From assembly GCF_003595525.1 (NCBI RefSeq), contig NZ_CP022680.1, positions 1,142,001 through 1,206,000 on the forward strand: DNA of 64,000 nt, read 5' to 3'. The DNA is from Streptococcus respiraculi (lineage in GTDB: Bacteria > Bacillota > Bacilli > Lactobacillales > Streptococcaceae). Position 1 is the first letter of the stretch, and every line of letters starts with the position of its first letter. Positions 40,372-48,235 of this stretch are shown in pieces. The notes below the pieces were generated by a model. It was not told where the DNA came from. It was given only the letters and a program-made list of their open reading frames with translations, and did no database searches. The position numbers and the translations under genes are program-made.

Positions 40372-40411
40372 GAGGACTTCTTATGCCCAAGTGCAGAAGT
40401 CCTCCTTTTTT
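40372..40411 (+). terminator. Strong intrinsic terminator before the sigma-like gene
   Basis: GAGGACTTC (40372-40380) pairs with GAAGTCCTC (40396-40404), followed by CTTTTTT. It ends about 42 nt before the next start codon. Confidence 0.75.
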
Positions 40412-40452
40412 GTCTGAAAAACAAAAGACAAAAAAGAAATGGAGGAAACTTT

Positions 40453-40863
40453 ATGACAAAAGAGTATTACCTTTATGTCAGAGGACAAAAGGTGAAAGTC
40501 AGTGAAGATATATATAAAGTCTACTGGCGAGAACGAGAACACGAAAAGTATTTAGAGCGGGTGGACAGAAAAAACCACCTGCTTTTCTTTTCCTCGTTGG
40601 ATCATGATGGACACTTTGTAGATAACATTGTCGATGAAAGTGTTGATGTAGAGAAGATTGTTGAAACACAGATGATGATTGAATCCCTTAGAGAGGCTAT
40701 ATCAAAACTTAATGATGAAGAAAGGGACATCATAGAGCGTTTGTACTTCAATGATGAAACAGTTCGTGCAGTAGCAAAATTAAAAGATATTACACATCCG
40801 GCTTTAATAAAGAGAAGAAATAAGATTCTTGAAAAGCTGAAGAAATTTATCGAAGAAATTTAA
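40453..40863 (+). CDS. Sigma-70 region-4-like protein of the ICE
   Basis: A 136-aa protein. The N-terminus YYLYVRGQKVKVSEDIYKVY resembles small Tn916/Tn1549 proteins. The C-terminus has a sigma region 4 helix-turn-helix (ISKLNDEERDIIERLYFNDE, then VRAVAKLKDITHPALIKRRN). It probably controls ICE genes such as those of transfer or excision. ATG 40453 was selected because of GGAGG at 40441-40445; the frame is open back to 40345 through the terminator. Confidence 0.78.
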   Translation: MTKEYYLYVRGQKVKVSEDIYKVYWREREHEKYLERVDRKNHLLFFSSLDHDGHFVDNIVDESVDVEKIVETQMMIESLREAISKLNDEERDIIERLYFNDETVRAVAKLKDITHPALIKRRNKILEKLKKFIEEI

Positions 40864-41345
40864 AACTTCGGTAACCAAGGGGGTCAATCTGTCCTTATGT
40901 AAAGTGAAGGGGAGTTTGATCTCCTTTACTTTTGTAAGATAAACAGCCCAATTATGGCAAATAGGAAGATGTAAAGAGAATCCCTTTCAAATATTTGTTC
41001 TTTGACAACTGAATAGACCAAGGTAGGACTTTATCTACTTGTGGAGGATTATGACTTACGCCATGACCTTTCTGCTGAAAGAGATTTTGGTTTTGTGAAT
41101 ACTGTGATAAATCAAGGAAACAAGAAAGCGAGCGATAAATAAGAATACATAAAAACAGAGTTGGCAACCTGTTCGATGAAGCAAGTAGTGATAATGATAC
41201 TTCAATAGTTTAAGCCGGCTCGTCTGGAATAAGAGGCGGAGGTGAGATTCCTATGTTGTCAGCCAAGACACCTACCAATGTCATAAAACTTAGTAAGAAA
41301 AAGTATATTTTATTATAGAGAATTTAAAGTAGAGGAGGTGAGTCT
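40864..41345 (+). other. Regulatory-looking gap before the recombinase genes
   Basis: This stretch of about 480 nt holds a hairpin GGGGAG/CTCC near 40910-40930. It also has two mini-ORFs with strong binding sites: 41051-41098 (MTYAMTFLLKEILVL, after GGAGG) and 41254-41319 (MLSAKTPTNVIKLSKKKYIL plus one residue, after GGAGGTG). I recognise no riboswitch. The mini-ORFs may be leaders or relics. Confidence 0.35.
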
Positions 41346-41513
41346 GTGGATAATGACTGGAATGGATTAGCTGATTTGATAGCAAATCTGATTACAAAGT
41401 ATGCTGGTGTTTTAGATTTGGATAATCTGCCAGATCCAAAGCCAGTAGATAATAACATTGAAAATGGAAATATTTTTGGCATAGTAAAAACACAGATTGA
41501 GAAAATAAAATAA
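41346..41513 (+). CDS. 55-aa protein next to the recombinase gene, unknown
   Basis: GTG start, 5 nt after GAGGAGGTG (41332-41340). The product starts MDNDWNGLADLIANLITKYA and ends KTQIEKIK; it is acidic and probably helical. Its position just before the recombinase gene would suit a recombination directionality factor, but it lacks the basic HTH usual in excisionases. The recombinase promoter begins at its stop codon. Confidence 0.55.
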   Translation: MDNDWNGLADLIANLITKYAGVLDLDNLPDPKPVDNNIENGNIFGIVKTQIEKIK

Positions 41514-41525
41514 AAGTGCTATAAT
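41498..41525 (+). promoter_or_regulatory. Promoter of the recombinase gene
   Basis: TTGAGA (41498-41503), 16 nt, then TATAAT (41520-41525) with TG before it. The 15 nt TAAAAGTGCTATAAT are identical to the promoter before the AbrB gene. Confidence 0.65.
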
Positions 41526-41596
41526 ATACTTGAGATATAAGTCCAAACTTTTTTGGAAAGTATAAAGATATAGAAAAAGATATTGAGGTTAATGCT

Positions 41597-43273
41597 ATGT
41601 CAAAAGAGAAAATAAAAGTATACCTCTACACAAGAGTATCTACATCAATACAGATAGATGGCTATTCTTTAGAGGCACAAAAATCAAGAATGAAGGCTTT
41701 CGCCCTTTATAATGATTATGAAATTGTTGGGGAATATGAAGATGCAGGCAAATCTGGAAAATCTATTGAGGGAAGAATACAGTTTACTCGTATGATGGAA
41801 GATATAAAATCCGGAAAGGATGGAGTATCTTTTGTTCTTGTGTTTAAGCTGTCAAGATTTGCAAGAAATGCTGCTGATGTTTTGTCAACTCTACAAACGA
41901 TGCAAGATTTTGGAGTCAATTTGATTTGTGTTGAGGATGGGATTGATTCATCCAAAGATGCAGGCAAACTGATGATTTCAGTTTTATCAGCTGTGGCTGA
42001 AATTGAAAGAGAAAACATTCGTGTTCAAACAATGGAAGGTCGCATTCAAAAGGCAAGAGAGGGAAAATGGAACGGAGGGTTTGCCCCGTATGGGTATCAG
42101 CTTGTCGATGGAAAACTGTTTATCAATGAAGAAGAAGCTGTAGCAATAAGAACTATTTTCGATCAATATGTTAATACAAACATTGGAGCAAATGGACTTT
42201 CTAAATATTTAGAGAATCATGGAATAAGAAAAATTCCAAGACAGAACGGAAAAAATCCATTGTTCGATGCAGGTCTTATAAGAAAGATATTAAAGAATCC
42301 TGTATATAACGGAAAGATAGCCTTTGGAAGAAGAACACTAGAAAAAGTTCATGGTACAAGAAATGAATACAAGCAAGTTGAACAAGATGAATATTTAATA
42401 GCTGAAGGTATTCATGAAGCTATCATTTCTGACGAGCTGTGGCAGGCTGCTCAGGTTAAGCTAAAATCTCAGGCAAAGAAATATGAACATGTGAATAAGG
42501 GAAAAGATGTTAGAACACATTTGCTATCAGGAATTGTAAAATGCCCAATATGTGGAGCTGGAATGTTTGGCAACAAGTGCATTAAGCGTAGAAAAGACGG
42601 AACAAAATACAAAGATTTTTACTATTACGGCTGTAAACATAGATTGATGAATAGAGGTCATAAATGTAATTACAATAAACAAATTAGAGAAGAATTGCTA
42701 GATGATGCAGTTGCTGAGGTAATTATAAAGATAGTAAGCAACCCTAAATTTGCTTCTATGATGCAAGAAAAAATTAACATGAAGGTAGATACCTCTGAAA
42801 TAGAGAAAGAGATAGATAATTACCAGAAAGAATTGAGGAAGAGCCATTCTACGAAATTTAAGCTAATTGAGGAAATAGATAATTTAGATGCTGATGATAA
42901 GCACTACAAACGAAGAAAGCAGGACTTAGACGATAGACTTTATCGTATGTATGATAAGATTGAAAACTTAGAATCATTGTTAATTGATGCGAAAGCAAAG
43001 AAACAAACTATTGAAACTGAGAAACTTACAGGAGATAACATATATAAAGTTTTGATCTATTTTGATAAACTCTACAAGGTAATGAATGATGTAGAGCGTA
43101 GACAGTTAATTACAGCTTTGATTTCTGAAATTCAAATTTACGAAGAAAAGCAACCGAATGGACAATGGCTAAAATCAATTACTTTTAAACTTCCTATCAT
43201 TGATGAAGATTTAAATATAAGTTTGGACAATGATGAGCAAGTCGAGTGTGTTGCTCTGCTCGTAAAAGCCTAG
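41597..43273 (+). CDS. Large serine recombinase (ICE integrase), C-terminus formed by the rlmD remnant
   Basis: A 558-aa TnpX-like large serine recombinase. The resolvase domain has catalytic Ser15 in YTRVSTSIQ and LSRFARNAADVLSTL. The recombinase domain follows (NPVYNGKIAFGRRTLEK), then a zinc ribbon (CPICGAGM and CKHRLMNRGHKCNY) and a coiled coil near 410-480. The last codons (QVECVALLVKA) match the RlmD end ([10 protein letters not shown]) and are read from chromosomal DNA beyond attR. In the circular ICE the ORF would instead run into the tail now attached to RlmD, giving about 650 aa. It catalyses integration and excision. Confidence 0.92.
   Translation: MSKEKIKVYLYTRVSTSIQIDGYSLEAQKSRMKAFALYNDYEIVGEYEDAGKSGKSIEGRIQFTRMMEDIKSGKDGVSFVLVFKLSRFARNAADVLSTLQTMQDFGVNLICVEDGIDSSKDAGKLMISVLSAVAEIERENIRVQTMEGRIQKAREGKWNGGFAPYGYQLVDGKLFINEEEAVAIRTIFDQYVNTNIGANGLSKYLENHGIRKIPRQNGKNPLFDAGLIRKILKNPVYNGKIAFGRRTLEKVHGTRNEYKQVEQDEYLIAEGIHEAIISDELWQAAQVKLKSQAKKYEHVNKGKDVRTHLLSGIVKCPICGAGMFGNKCIKRRKDGTKYKDFYYYGCKHRLMNRGHKCNYNKQIREELLDDAVAEVIIKIVSNPKFASMMQEKINMKVDTSEIEKEIDNYQKELRKSHSTKFKLIEEIDNLDADDKHYKRRKQDLDDRLYRMYDKIENLESLLIDAKAKKQTIETEKLTGDNIYKVLIYFDKLYKVMNDVERRQLITALISEIQIYEEKQPNGQWLKSITFKLPIIDEDLNISLDNDEQVECVALLVKA
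43241..43246 (+). other. attR core (GTCGAG) at the recombinase 3' end
   Basis: GTCGAG is on a codon boundary of the recombinase gene (Val549-Glu550). The 27 bases beyond it (10 codons counting from GTC, then TAG) are the displaced native end of rlmD. Confidence 0.7.
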
Positions 43274-43296
43274 AAACCTTTGAACGAAAGCATGTT

Positions 43297-43322
43297 AAAA
43301 AGCCTTGTCTCCAAGGCTTTTT
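43297..43322 (+). terminator. Original rlmD terminator, now after the recombinase gene
   Basis: AAAAAGCCTTG (43297-43307) pairs perfectly with CAAGGCTTTTT (43312-43322). It lies outside the ICE and so belonged to rlmD before insertion. Confidence 0.8.
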
Positions 43323-43800
43323 GCTTTTGGGTGGGGTAGTATAAAAGTAACTACCTTAGTTGAGGTAGTTGAGCTGCTGGTGAATTTGAGAGGGATTTAT
43401 TTCCGTAGACACAAGATGGGGACATAGGGCAAGGAGTATGAGGGAATAAATGTACCCCATTGAAACCCGGTATATCTGGAGATATATTGATGTAACAGTG
43501 TGGATACAAATACAGAGTAAAAACTTTTGGAAATCACTTGATTAGAAGTTTAAATATACCAGTATGATGAATATACTCGGATAAAGCGTAATGCGCCAAC
43601 TGAGCTAGTTTATCTTGATTTGAGTTATTATTTGTCTAGAAACTTCATATTGTAAAGTTTTCTTGAACACCTGAGGGGCTTTACTAGATATCTAGGTTAA
43701 CTAAAAAAATCATTGCTTAAAAATTCTTCCAAATTTGGGACTTGGTTTCAAAATAATATTGCCTAGTGGTATCGTGTCTCTGGTATATGGACAAAAACTT
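43323..43800. other. Non-coding gap right of the ICE
   Basis: About 480 nt with no supported ORF. An inverted repeat AACTACCT/AGGTAGTT lies at 43349-43370. The rest shows scattered stops in all frames and may be decayed sequence. Confidence 0.4.
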
Positions 43801-43802
43801 TT

Positions 43803-43869
43803 ATTTCTATATCGAAATAGTTGACAACGTGAGAGGTGAGTGATACAATATAAATTGTTCTATATAGAA
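43803..43869 (+). promoter_or_regulatory. Promoter with two MarR operators
   Basis: TTGACA (43821-43826), 17 nt, TACAAT (43844-43849). Near-palindrome ATTTCTATATCGAAAT at 43803-43818 lies just before the -35 box, and the perfect palindrome TTCTATATAGAA lies at 43858-43869. The two similar sites flank the promoter and are probably bound by the MarR product. Confidence 0.75.
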
Positions 43870-43892
43870 ATAAATAACTAAAGGAGCTAAGG

Positions 43893-44372
43893 ATGAAAAA
43901 GACAAGAGGTGGCTATCAAGCCACGCACCTAAGTCTGTTGAACGGACGTCTCTTCCATCAGTTGATTTCACGGGAGGCAGAAGCCCTTTATAGTGGTGAA
44001 CAGGGAAAGATTTTGTATAGTTTTTGGTTAAATGATGGTATTCGAACTGCGACAGATATTGCCATTGATACAGGATTGGCGAATAATACCCTCACCTCTA
44101 TGCTTAAACGCCTAGAAGAGCAGGGTTTGATTGTGTCTAAGCTATGTCCCAATGATAAACGAAAGAAGCATTGGCATTTGACTGAAAAAGGTTGGGAACA
44201 AGAGGCTGTTGGCAATCGTGTTGGTAAGTATCTAGCAGATATTTTTTATGACGGGTTTAGTACAGAAGAAATGGAGGCTTTTGAAGCCTATCAAGAACGA
44301 ATTTTATCTAATCTTAGAAGGGGCTTACTTAACAAGCATTTAGACGATAAGGAGACTGCCCATGTGGACTAG
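43893..44372 (+). CDS. MarR family regulator of the osmoprotectant transporter
   Basis: A 159-aa winged-helix protein: GKILYSFWLNDGIRTATDIA, then LANNTLTSMLKRLEEQGLIV and KKHWHLTEKGW. It overlaps the first permease gene by 11 nt, so it forms an operon with opuCB-CC-CA-CD and probably represses it (and itself) via the two palindromes upstream. Confidence 0.85.
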   Translation: MKKTRGGYQATHLSLLNGRLFHQLISREAEALYSGEQGKILYSFWLNDGIRTATDIAIDTGLANNTLTSMLKRLEEQGLIVSKLCPNDKRKKHWHLTEKGWEQEAVGNRVGKYLADIFYDGFSTEEMEAFEAYQERILSNLRRGLLNKHLDDKETAHVD

Positions 44373-45000
44373 TTTGGTACCCTACCTTCAAGAGAATTGG
44401 AGGCAATATCTGACCTATCTCTGGGAGCATGTTTGGCTTAGCCTCTTGGCTTTGATTTTTTCCATGGTGCTTGGAATGAGTTTAGGCTTTCTAGCCTATC
44501 AAAAGTATAAACTAAGGCAACTCCTCACAGGCCTATCCAGTAGTCTACGAGTTATCCCCTCTTTGGGCGTACTATTCTTTCTTATTCCCCTCATGGGAGT
44601 AGGACAAGTTCCAGCTCTGACAGCTTTAGTGCTACTAGGTTTACCACCCATTAGTTTTCAGACCCTTGTGGGGTTAGTGCAGATACCAGATAGTCTGCGA
44701 GAAGTTGGTAGGAGTTTAGGAATGTCGGACAGGCAGATTCTTTTAAAAGTAGTTTTTCCCCTAGCACTTCCTCATGTCTTGACAGGGATTAAGTTAGCTT
44801 TGGTGGAGATTATCGCCTCTGCCAGTCTAGCTACCTATATCGGAGCTGGTGGGCTAGGGACACTCATTTTTACAGGCTTGGGGCTCTATCGCTTTGACCT
44901 CTTGTTTCTAGGCGGTGGCTCGGTTGCTGCTCTATCGCTCATTGCTATGCTGATCCTTGACGGGCTCAGCCATCACTTAACAAAAAGGAGTTCATCATGA
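44362..45000 (+). CDS. opuCB: Osmoprotectant ABC transporter permease OpuCB
   Basis: A 212-aa permease with about five membrane helices and the EAA-type loop (REVGRSLGMSDRQILLKVVF). With OpuCC, OpuCA and OpuCD it imports glycine betaine, carnitine or choline under osmotic stress. It overlaps the next gene by 4 nt. Confidence 0.85.
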   Translation: MWTSLVPYLQENWRQYLTYLWEHVWLSLLALIFSMVLGMSLGFLAYQKYKLRQLLTGLSSSLRVIPSLGVLFFLIPLMGVGQVPALTALVLLGLPPISFQTLVGLVQIPDSLREVGRSLGMSDRQILLKVVFPLALPHVLTGIKLALVEIIASASLATYIGAGGLGTLIFTGLGLYRFDLLFLGGGSVAALSLIAMLILDGLSHHLTKRSSS

Positions 45001-45914
45001 CAAAGCAAAAACGTATTGGAGGCCTTTTAGCTCTCCTTGTTCTAGTTGGAATTGGGCTTTTTTCCCTTTTGGGGCAAAAGCAGAGCGAATCAGTAGCTGG
45101 CAACAAACCATTCGTACAGATTGGCTCCAAAGATTTCACGGAAAACCTTATCGTCGCTGAACTGTATGCCCTTGCTTTAGAAGATGAGGGATACAGAGTT
45201 GACCGCAAGTTCAATATTGCCAGCTCATTGGTTCACACGTCTTTAATCAATAAGGAAATAGACCTTTACCCAGAATACACTGGAACAGGCCTCCTGTCCA
45301 TTTTAAAATTGCCTTTGAAAACAGACCCTGAGCAAGTTTATCAGACGGTTAAAACAGCCTATGCTAAGAGCTTTAAGCTGATTTGGTTGGAGTATGCTCC
45401 TGCCACTGATAGTCAAGGATTGGTCATACGGACATCTGTGGCAAATCAGATGGGAATCAAGACAATCTCAGACCTGCAAGAACATGCAAGCCAACTTCGC
45501 TTTGCTTCCCAAGGGGAATTTGACCAACGTGAGGACGGCCTAGTTGGTTTACAGACAGCTTATGGTGATTTTAACTGGAAATCTTCCAAAGTCTATGACA
45601 ACAGTCTCAAATATAGTGTCCTGAAAAATGATGAAGCTGATGTGACCCCAGCCTATACGACCGAAGGTCAGCTCGTTCAGACCAAAGACTATACCCTGCT
45701 GGAAGATGATAAGTCCTTTTGGCCTCCCTATAACATCGCTCCCGTTGCCCAAAGTGATGTTGTCAAAAAACATCCGAGCTTATCTACCGCTCTGAATAAG
45801 ATTTCCAGCCACCTAACTACCGAAAAACTTACTGAACTCAATGCTAAAGTTGACGTTGAGGGCAAAGAGTACGCAGACGTTGCTAAAGTTTTTTATGACA
45901 GTATCAAGGAGTAA
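44997..45914 (+). CDS. opuCC: Osmoprotectant ABC transporter substrate-binding protein OpuCC
   Basis: A 305-aa protein of the OpuAC/ProX family: VQIGSKDFTENLIVAELYAL, IDLYPEYTGTGLLSIL, and DEADVTPAYTTEGQLV. The N-terminus is hydrophobic (GGLLALLVLVGIGLFSLLG) but no lipobox cysteine follows, so the protein is probably anchored by the uncleaved helix rather than by lipid. Confidence 0.88.
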   Translation: MTKQKRIGGLLALLVLVGIGLFSLLGQKQSESVAGNKPFVQIGSKDFTENLIVAELYALALEDEGYRVDRKFNIASSLVHTSLINKEIDLYPEYTGTGLLSILKLPLKTDPEQVYQTVKTAYAKSFKLIWLEYAPATDSQGLVIRTSVANQMGIKTISDLQEHASQLRFASQGEFDQREDGLVGLQTAYGDFNWKSSKVYDNSLKYSVLKNDEADVTPAYTTEGQLVQTKDYTLLEDDKSFWPPYNIAPVAQSDVVKKHPSLSTALNKISSHLTTEKLTELNAKVDVEGKEYADVAKVFYDSIKE

Positions 45915-45923
45915 GACAATCGC

Positions 45924-46691
45924 ATGACACAAGAATTATTGACTTTTGAGGGCGTTGGCAAGAGCTATGGTGACCTGACCATCTTGTCAGATTTGTCCTT
46001 CAGCCTCTTTAAGGGTGAATTTATCACTATCTTAGGGACATCAGGGTCAGGAAAGACGACTACCCTAAAGCTTATGAACCGCCTCTTAGAGCCAGATAAT
46101 GGGAAGATCCTGCTGGAGGGTCAGCCTTTAGCTGAAAAGGATCCAGTTGCCCTCCGACGTCAAATCGGCTATGTTGTTCAGCAAATCGGGCTATTTCCTC
46201 ATTTGACGGTGAGGGACAATGTTGCTACCGTCCCTAAGCTTTTGGGTTGGGACAATGTCAGAATTAACCAGCGGGTAGAAGAACTGCTAAACATGGTTCA
46301 GCTACCTGGGGTGGATTTCGCCCATCGTTACCCCAAAGAGCTATCGGGAGGGCAGCAGCAACGGATTGGCGTGGCCAGAGCTCTCGCTGCCAATCCTAAA
46401 ATGGTTCTTTTTGACGAGCCTTTTGGAGCAGTAGATGCTATTACACGCCATCATTTGCAAGAACAGCTCAAAACCCTTCATCGTTCCTTGGGAGATAAGA
46501 CTTTTGTGCTCATTACTCATGATATTCATGAAGCCCTCTATCTAGGGGATCGTGTGATGGTCATGGATAAGGGCAGGCTGGTTCAGTTCGATCGTCCTGA
46601 AGAAATTGTGAGTTCGCCGAAAACAGATTTTGTCAAATCTCTATTGGCAACGGTCAGTAGGCAAGAGAAGCTTTTGGGAGGGATGACTTGA
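45924..46691 (+). CDS. opuCA: Osmoprotectant ABC transporter ATP-binding protein OpuCA
   Basis: A 255-aa ATPase with Walker A GTSGSGKTT, signature LSGGQQQR and Walker B MVLFDEPFGA. It lacks the C-terminal CBS domains of longer OpuCA proteins and ends soon after the ATPase core. It overlaps opuCD by 4 nt. Confidence 0.87.
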   Translation: MTQELLTFEGVGKSYGDLTILSDLSFSLFKGEFITILGTSGSGKTTTLKLMNRLLEPDNGKILLEGQPLAEKDPVALRRQIGYVVQQIGLFPHLTVRDNVATVPKLLGWDNVRINQRVEELLNMVQLPGVDFAHRYPKELSGGQQQRIGVARALAANPKMVLFDEPFGAVDAITRHHLQEQLKTLHRSLGDKTFVLITHDIHEALYLGDRVMVMDKGRLVQFDRPEEIVSSPKTDFVKSLLATVSRQEKLLGGMT

Positions 46692-47317
46692 TGGACTATG
46701 CACTCAAACATCAAGACCAAATCATACAGCTGATCTTGGAACATTTACACCTGAGCCTGTCAGCTTTGGCTATTTCTCTCTTTCTGGGCATAGTGGTGAC
46801 GTTGGTACTGTTGCGATGGCCTCGCTTACGACAACCTTCAGTTTATTTCTTATCCCTTCTTTATGCAGTACCTTCCTTTGCCCTATTTGCCTTGCTAATT
46901 CCACTCACAGGTCTGGGGCAGACCACCGCCATTATAGTGTTAAGCCTCTATGCTCAATATATTTTAGTCCGCAGCTTCCTATCAGGTCTCACCGAAATAG
47001 ACGTTTCTCTGGTAGAAGCGGGACGAGGCATGGGTATGACGGATAGCCAAATCTTACGAATGGTACAGTTACCACTAGCTCTACCAGCTATTTTTGCAGG
47101 TATCAAACTAGCTACAACTTCTATTATTGCGATGGCTACAATCGCTGCTACCATAAATGCTGGCGGGCTAGGGACGCTCCTGTTTGACGGTCTGAGGACG
47201 GCTTCCCTTGTGAAACTAGCGTGGGGCATTGGTTTGACAGTTGTTCTAAGTGTACTCTTGTCGCTCGTCATTGACTTTGTGGAAGAAGTGGTATCGCCTG
47301 AAGAGGTGTCTGTATAG
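46688..47317 (+). CDS. opuCD: Osmoprotectant ABC transporter permease OpuCD
   Basis: A 209-aa permease with membrane helices such as LSLSALAISLFLGIVVTLVL and the loop DVSLVEAGRGMGMTDSQILR. Paired with OpuCB. It is the last gene of the marR-opuC operon. Confidence 0.86.
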   Translation: MMDYALKHQDQIIQLILEHLHLSLSALAISLFLGIVVTLVLLRWPRLRQPSVYFLSLLYAVPSFALFALLIPLTGLGQTTAIIVLSLYAQYILVRSFLSGLTEIDVSLVEAGRGMGMTDSQILRMVQLPLALPAIFAGIKLATTSIIAMATIAATINAGGLGTLLFDGLRTASLVKLAWGIGLTVVLSVLLSLVIDFVEEVVSPEEVSV

Positions 47318-47395
47318 GATAGCGGTCTAATATAGTAGGAAATTATCACTTGGTGATTCTATTATTTTTATTGATGATTGTGGGGAGTAAGATTT

Positions 47396-48106
47396 ATGTC
47401 ATTGGAAGCTGAGATTTTCAACATGAAGCGAGTTTTGGTGTATAAACTGGAACCGTTTGGATTCCACTTTGATGGAAAAGTATATGTCTATCGTGAAATG
47501 TTGTTAGATGGCACTTTTGAAGCTGAAGTAACGATTTTACAATCTGGCAAAGTATCTGGTCGTGTAATTGACCTAGATATGAAGGAAGAGTACCTAAACC
47601 TGCGAATGGAGTATTCGGTGGGAGGCTTTGTTGGCCAGGTTCGAGAAGCCTATCTGAAGGTTTTAGAAAAAATTGCAGAGATTTGCTTTGAGGAACAGCC
47701 GTTTTCCTCCCAACAAGGTAATAGACTTGTTCAATATTTAACGAAAAAGACCTCTGATGTTTATGATCATCCGTTTAAGAGGGAGCGGCATTACATATCT
47801 TATCGTGTGGCAGGTAAGTGGTATTTGGTGGGTTATCCTTTGAAGCGAGAGAAGTTGGACTCTTCTGAGAAAAAAATAGGGCAGATTGTAGATGTTATTA
47901 ACATTAAAGTATCTCTTGAGACGATGGCAATAATTTTATCGAAAAAAGGTGTTTATCCAGCTTATCATATGTCCAAGAAATATTGGGTTTCCATTATTCT
48001 TGATGATAGTCTGTCAGATGAGGAACTCTTTACTTTGGTCTTAGAAAGTCGAAATTTGCTTGCCTCACGGAAGCAGGCAAGCAAAGTGAACGTGACGAAA
48101 CCTTAA
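47396..48106 (+). CDS. YjbR/MmcQ-type protein
   Basis: A 236-aa protein. The C-terminal half (FKRERHYISYRVAGKWYLVG, ISLETMAIILSKKGVYPAYH-like region, then YWVSIILDDSLSDEELFTLV) fits the YjbR/MmcQ DNA-binding-like fold. The N-terminal 100 residues form a second unassigned domain, as in other streptococcal copies. ATG 47396 follows GGGGAG; the frame is open back to 47378. Confidence 0.7.
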   Translation: MSLEAEIFNMKRVLVYKLEPFGFHFDGKVYVYREMLLDGTFEAEVTILQSGKVSGRVIDLDMKEEYLNLRMEYSVGGFVGQVREAYLKVLEKIAEICFEEQPFSSQQGNRLVQYLTKKTSDVYDHPFKRERHYISYRVAGKWYLVGYPLKREKLDSSEKKIGQIVDVINIKVSLETMAIILSKKGVYPAYHMSKKYWVSIILDDSLSDEELFTLVLESRNLLASRKQASKVNVTKP

Positions 48107-48235
48107 AAATGAAGAAGGTATCGTGAAAGAGAGGCAAGAGAAAAGAATAAGTGCAGATTTTATTAGTACATTTTGTAATAGTAATAAAGAGGCTGGGACA
48201 AAAATGTTTAAATAAAATAGAGTGGAGTATTGCAG

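Noticed and set aside
41000..41340. A riboswitch before the recombinase gene
   Set aside because: The region has strong SD mini-ORFs and some pairing, but no consensus core of a known riboswitch could be matched.
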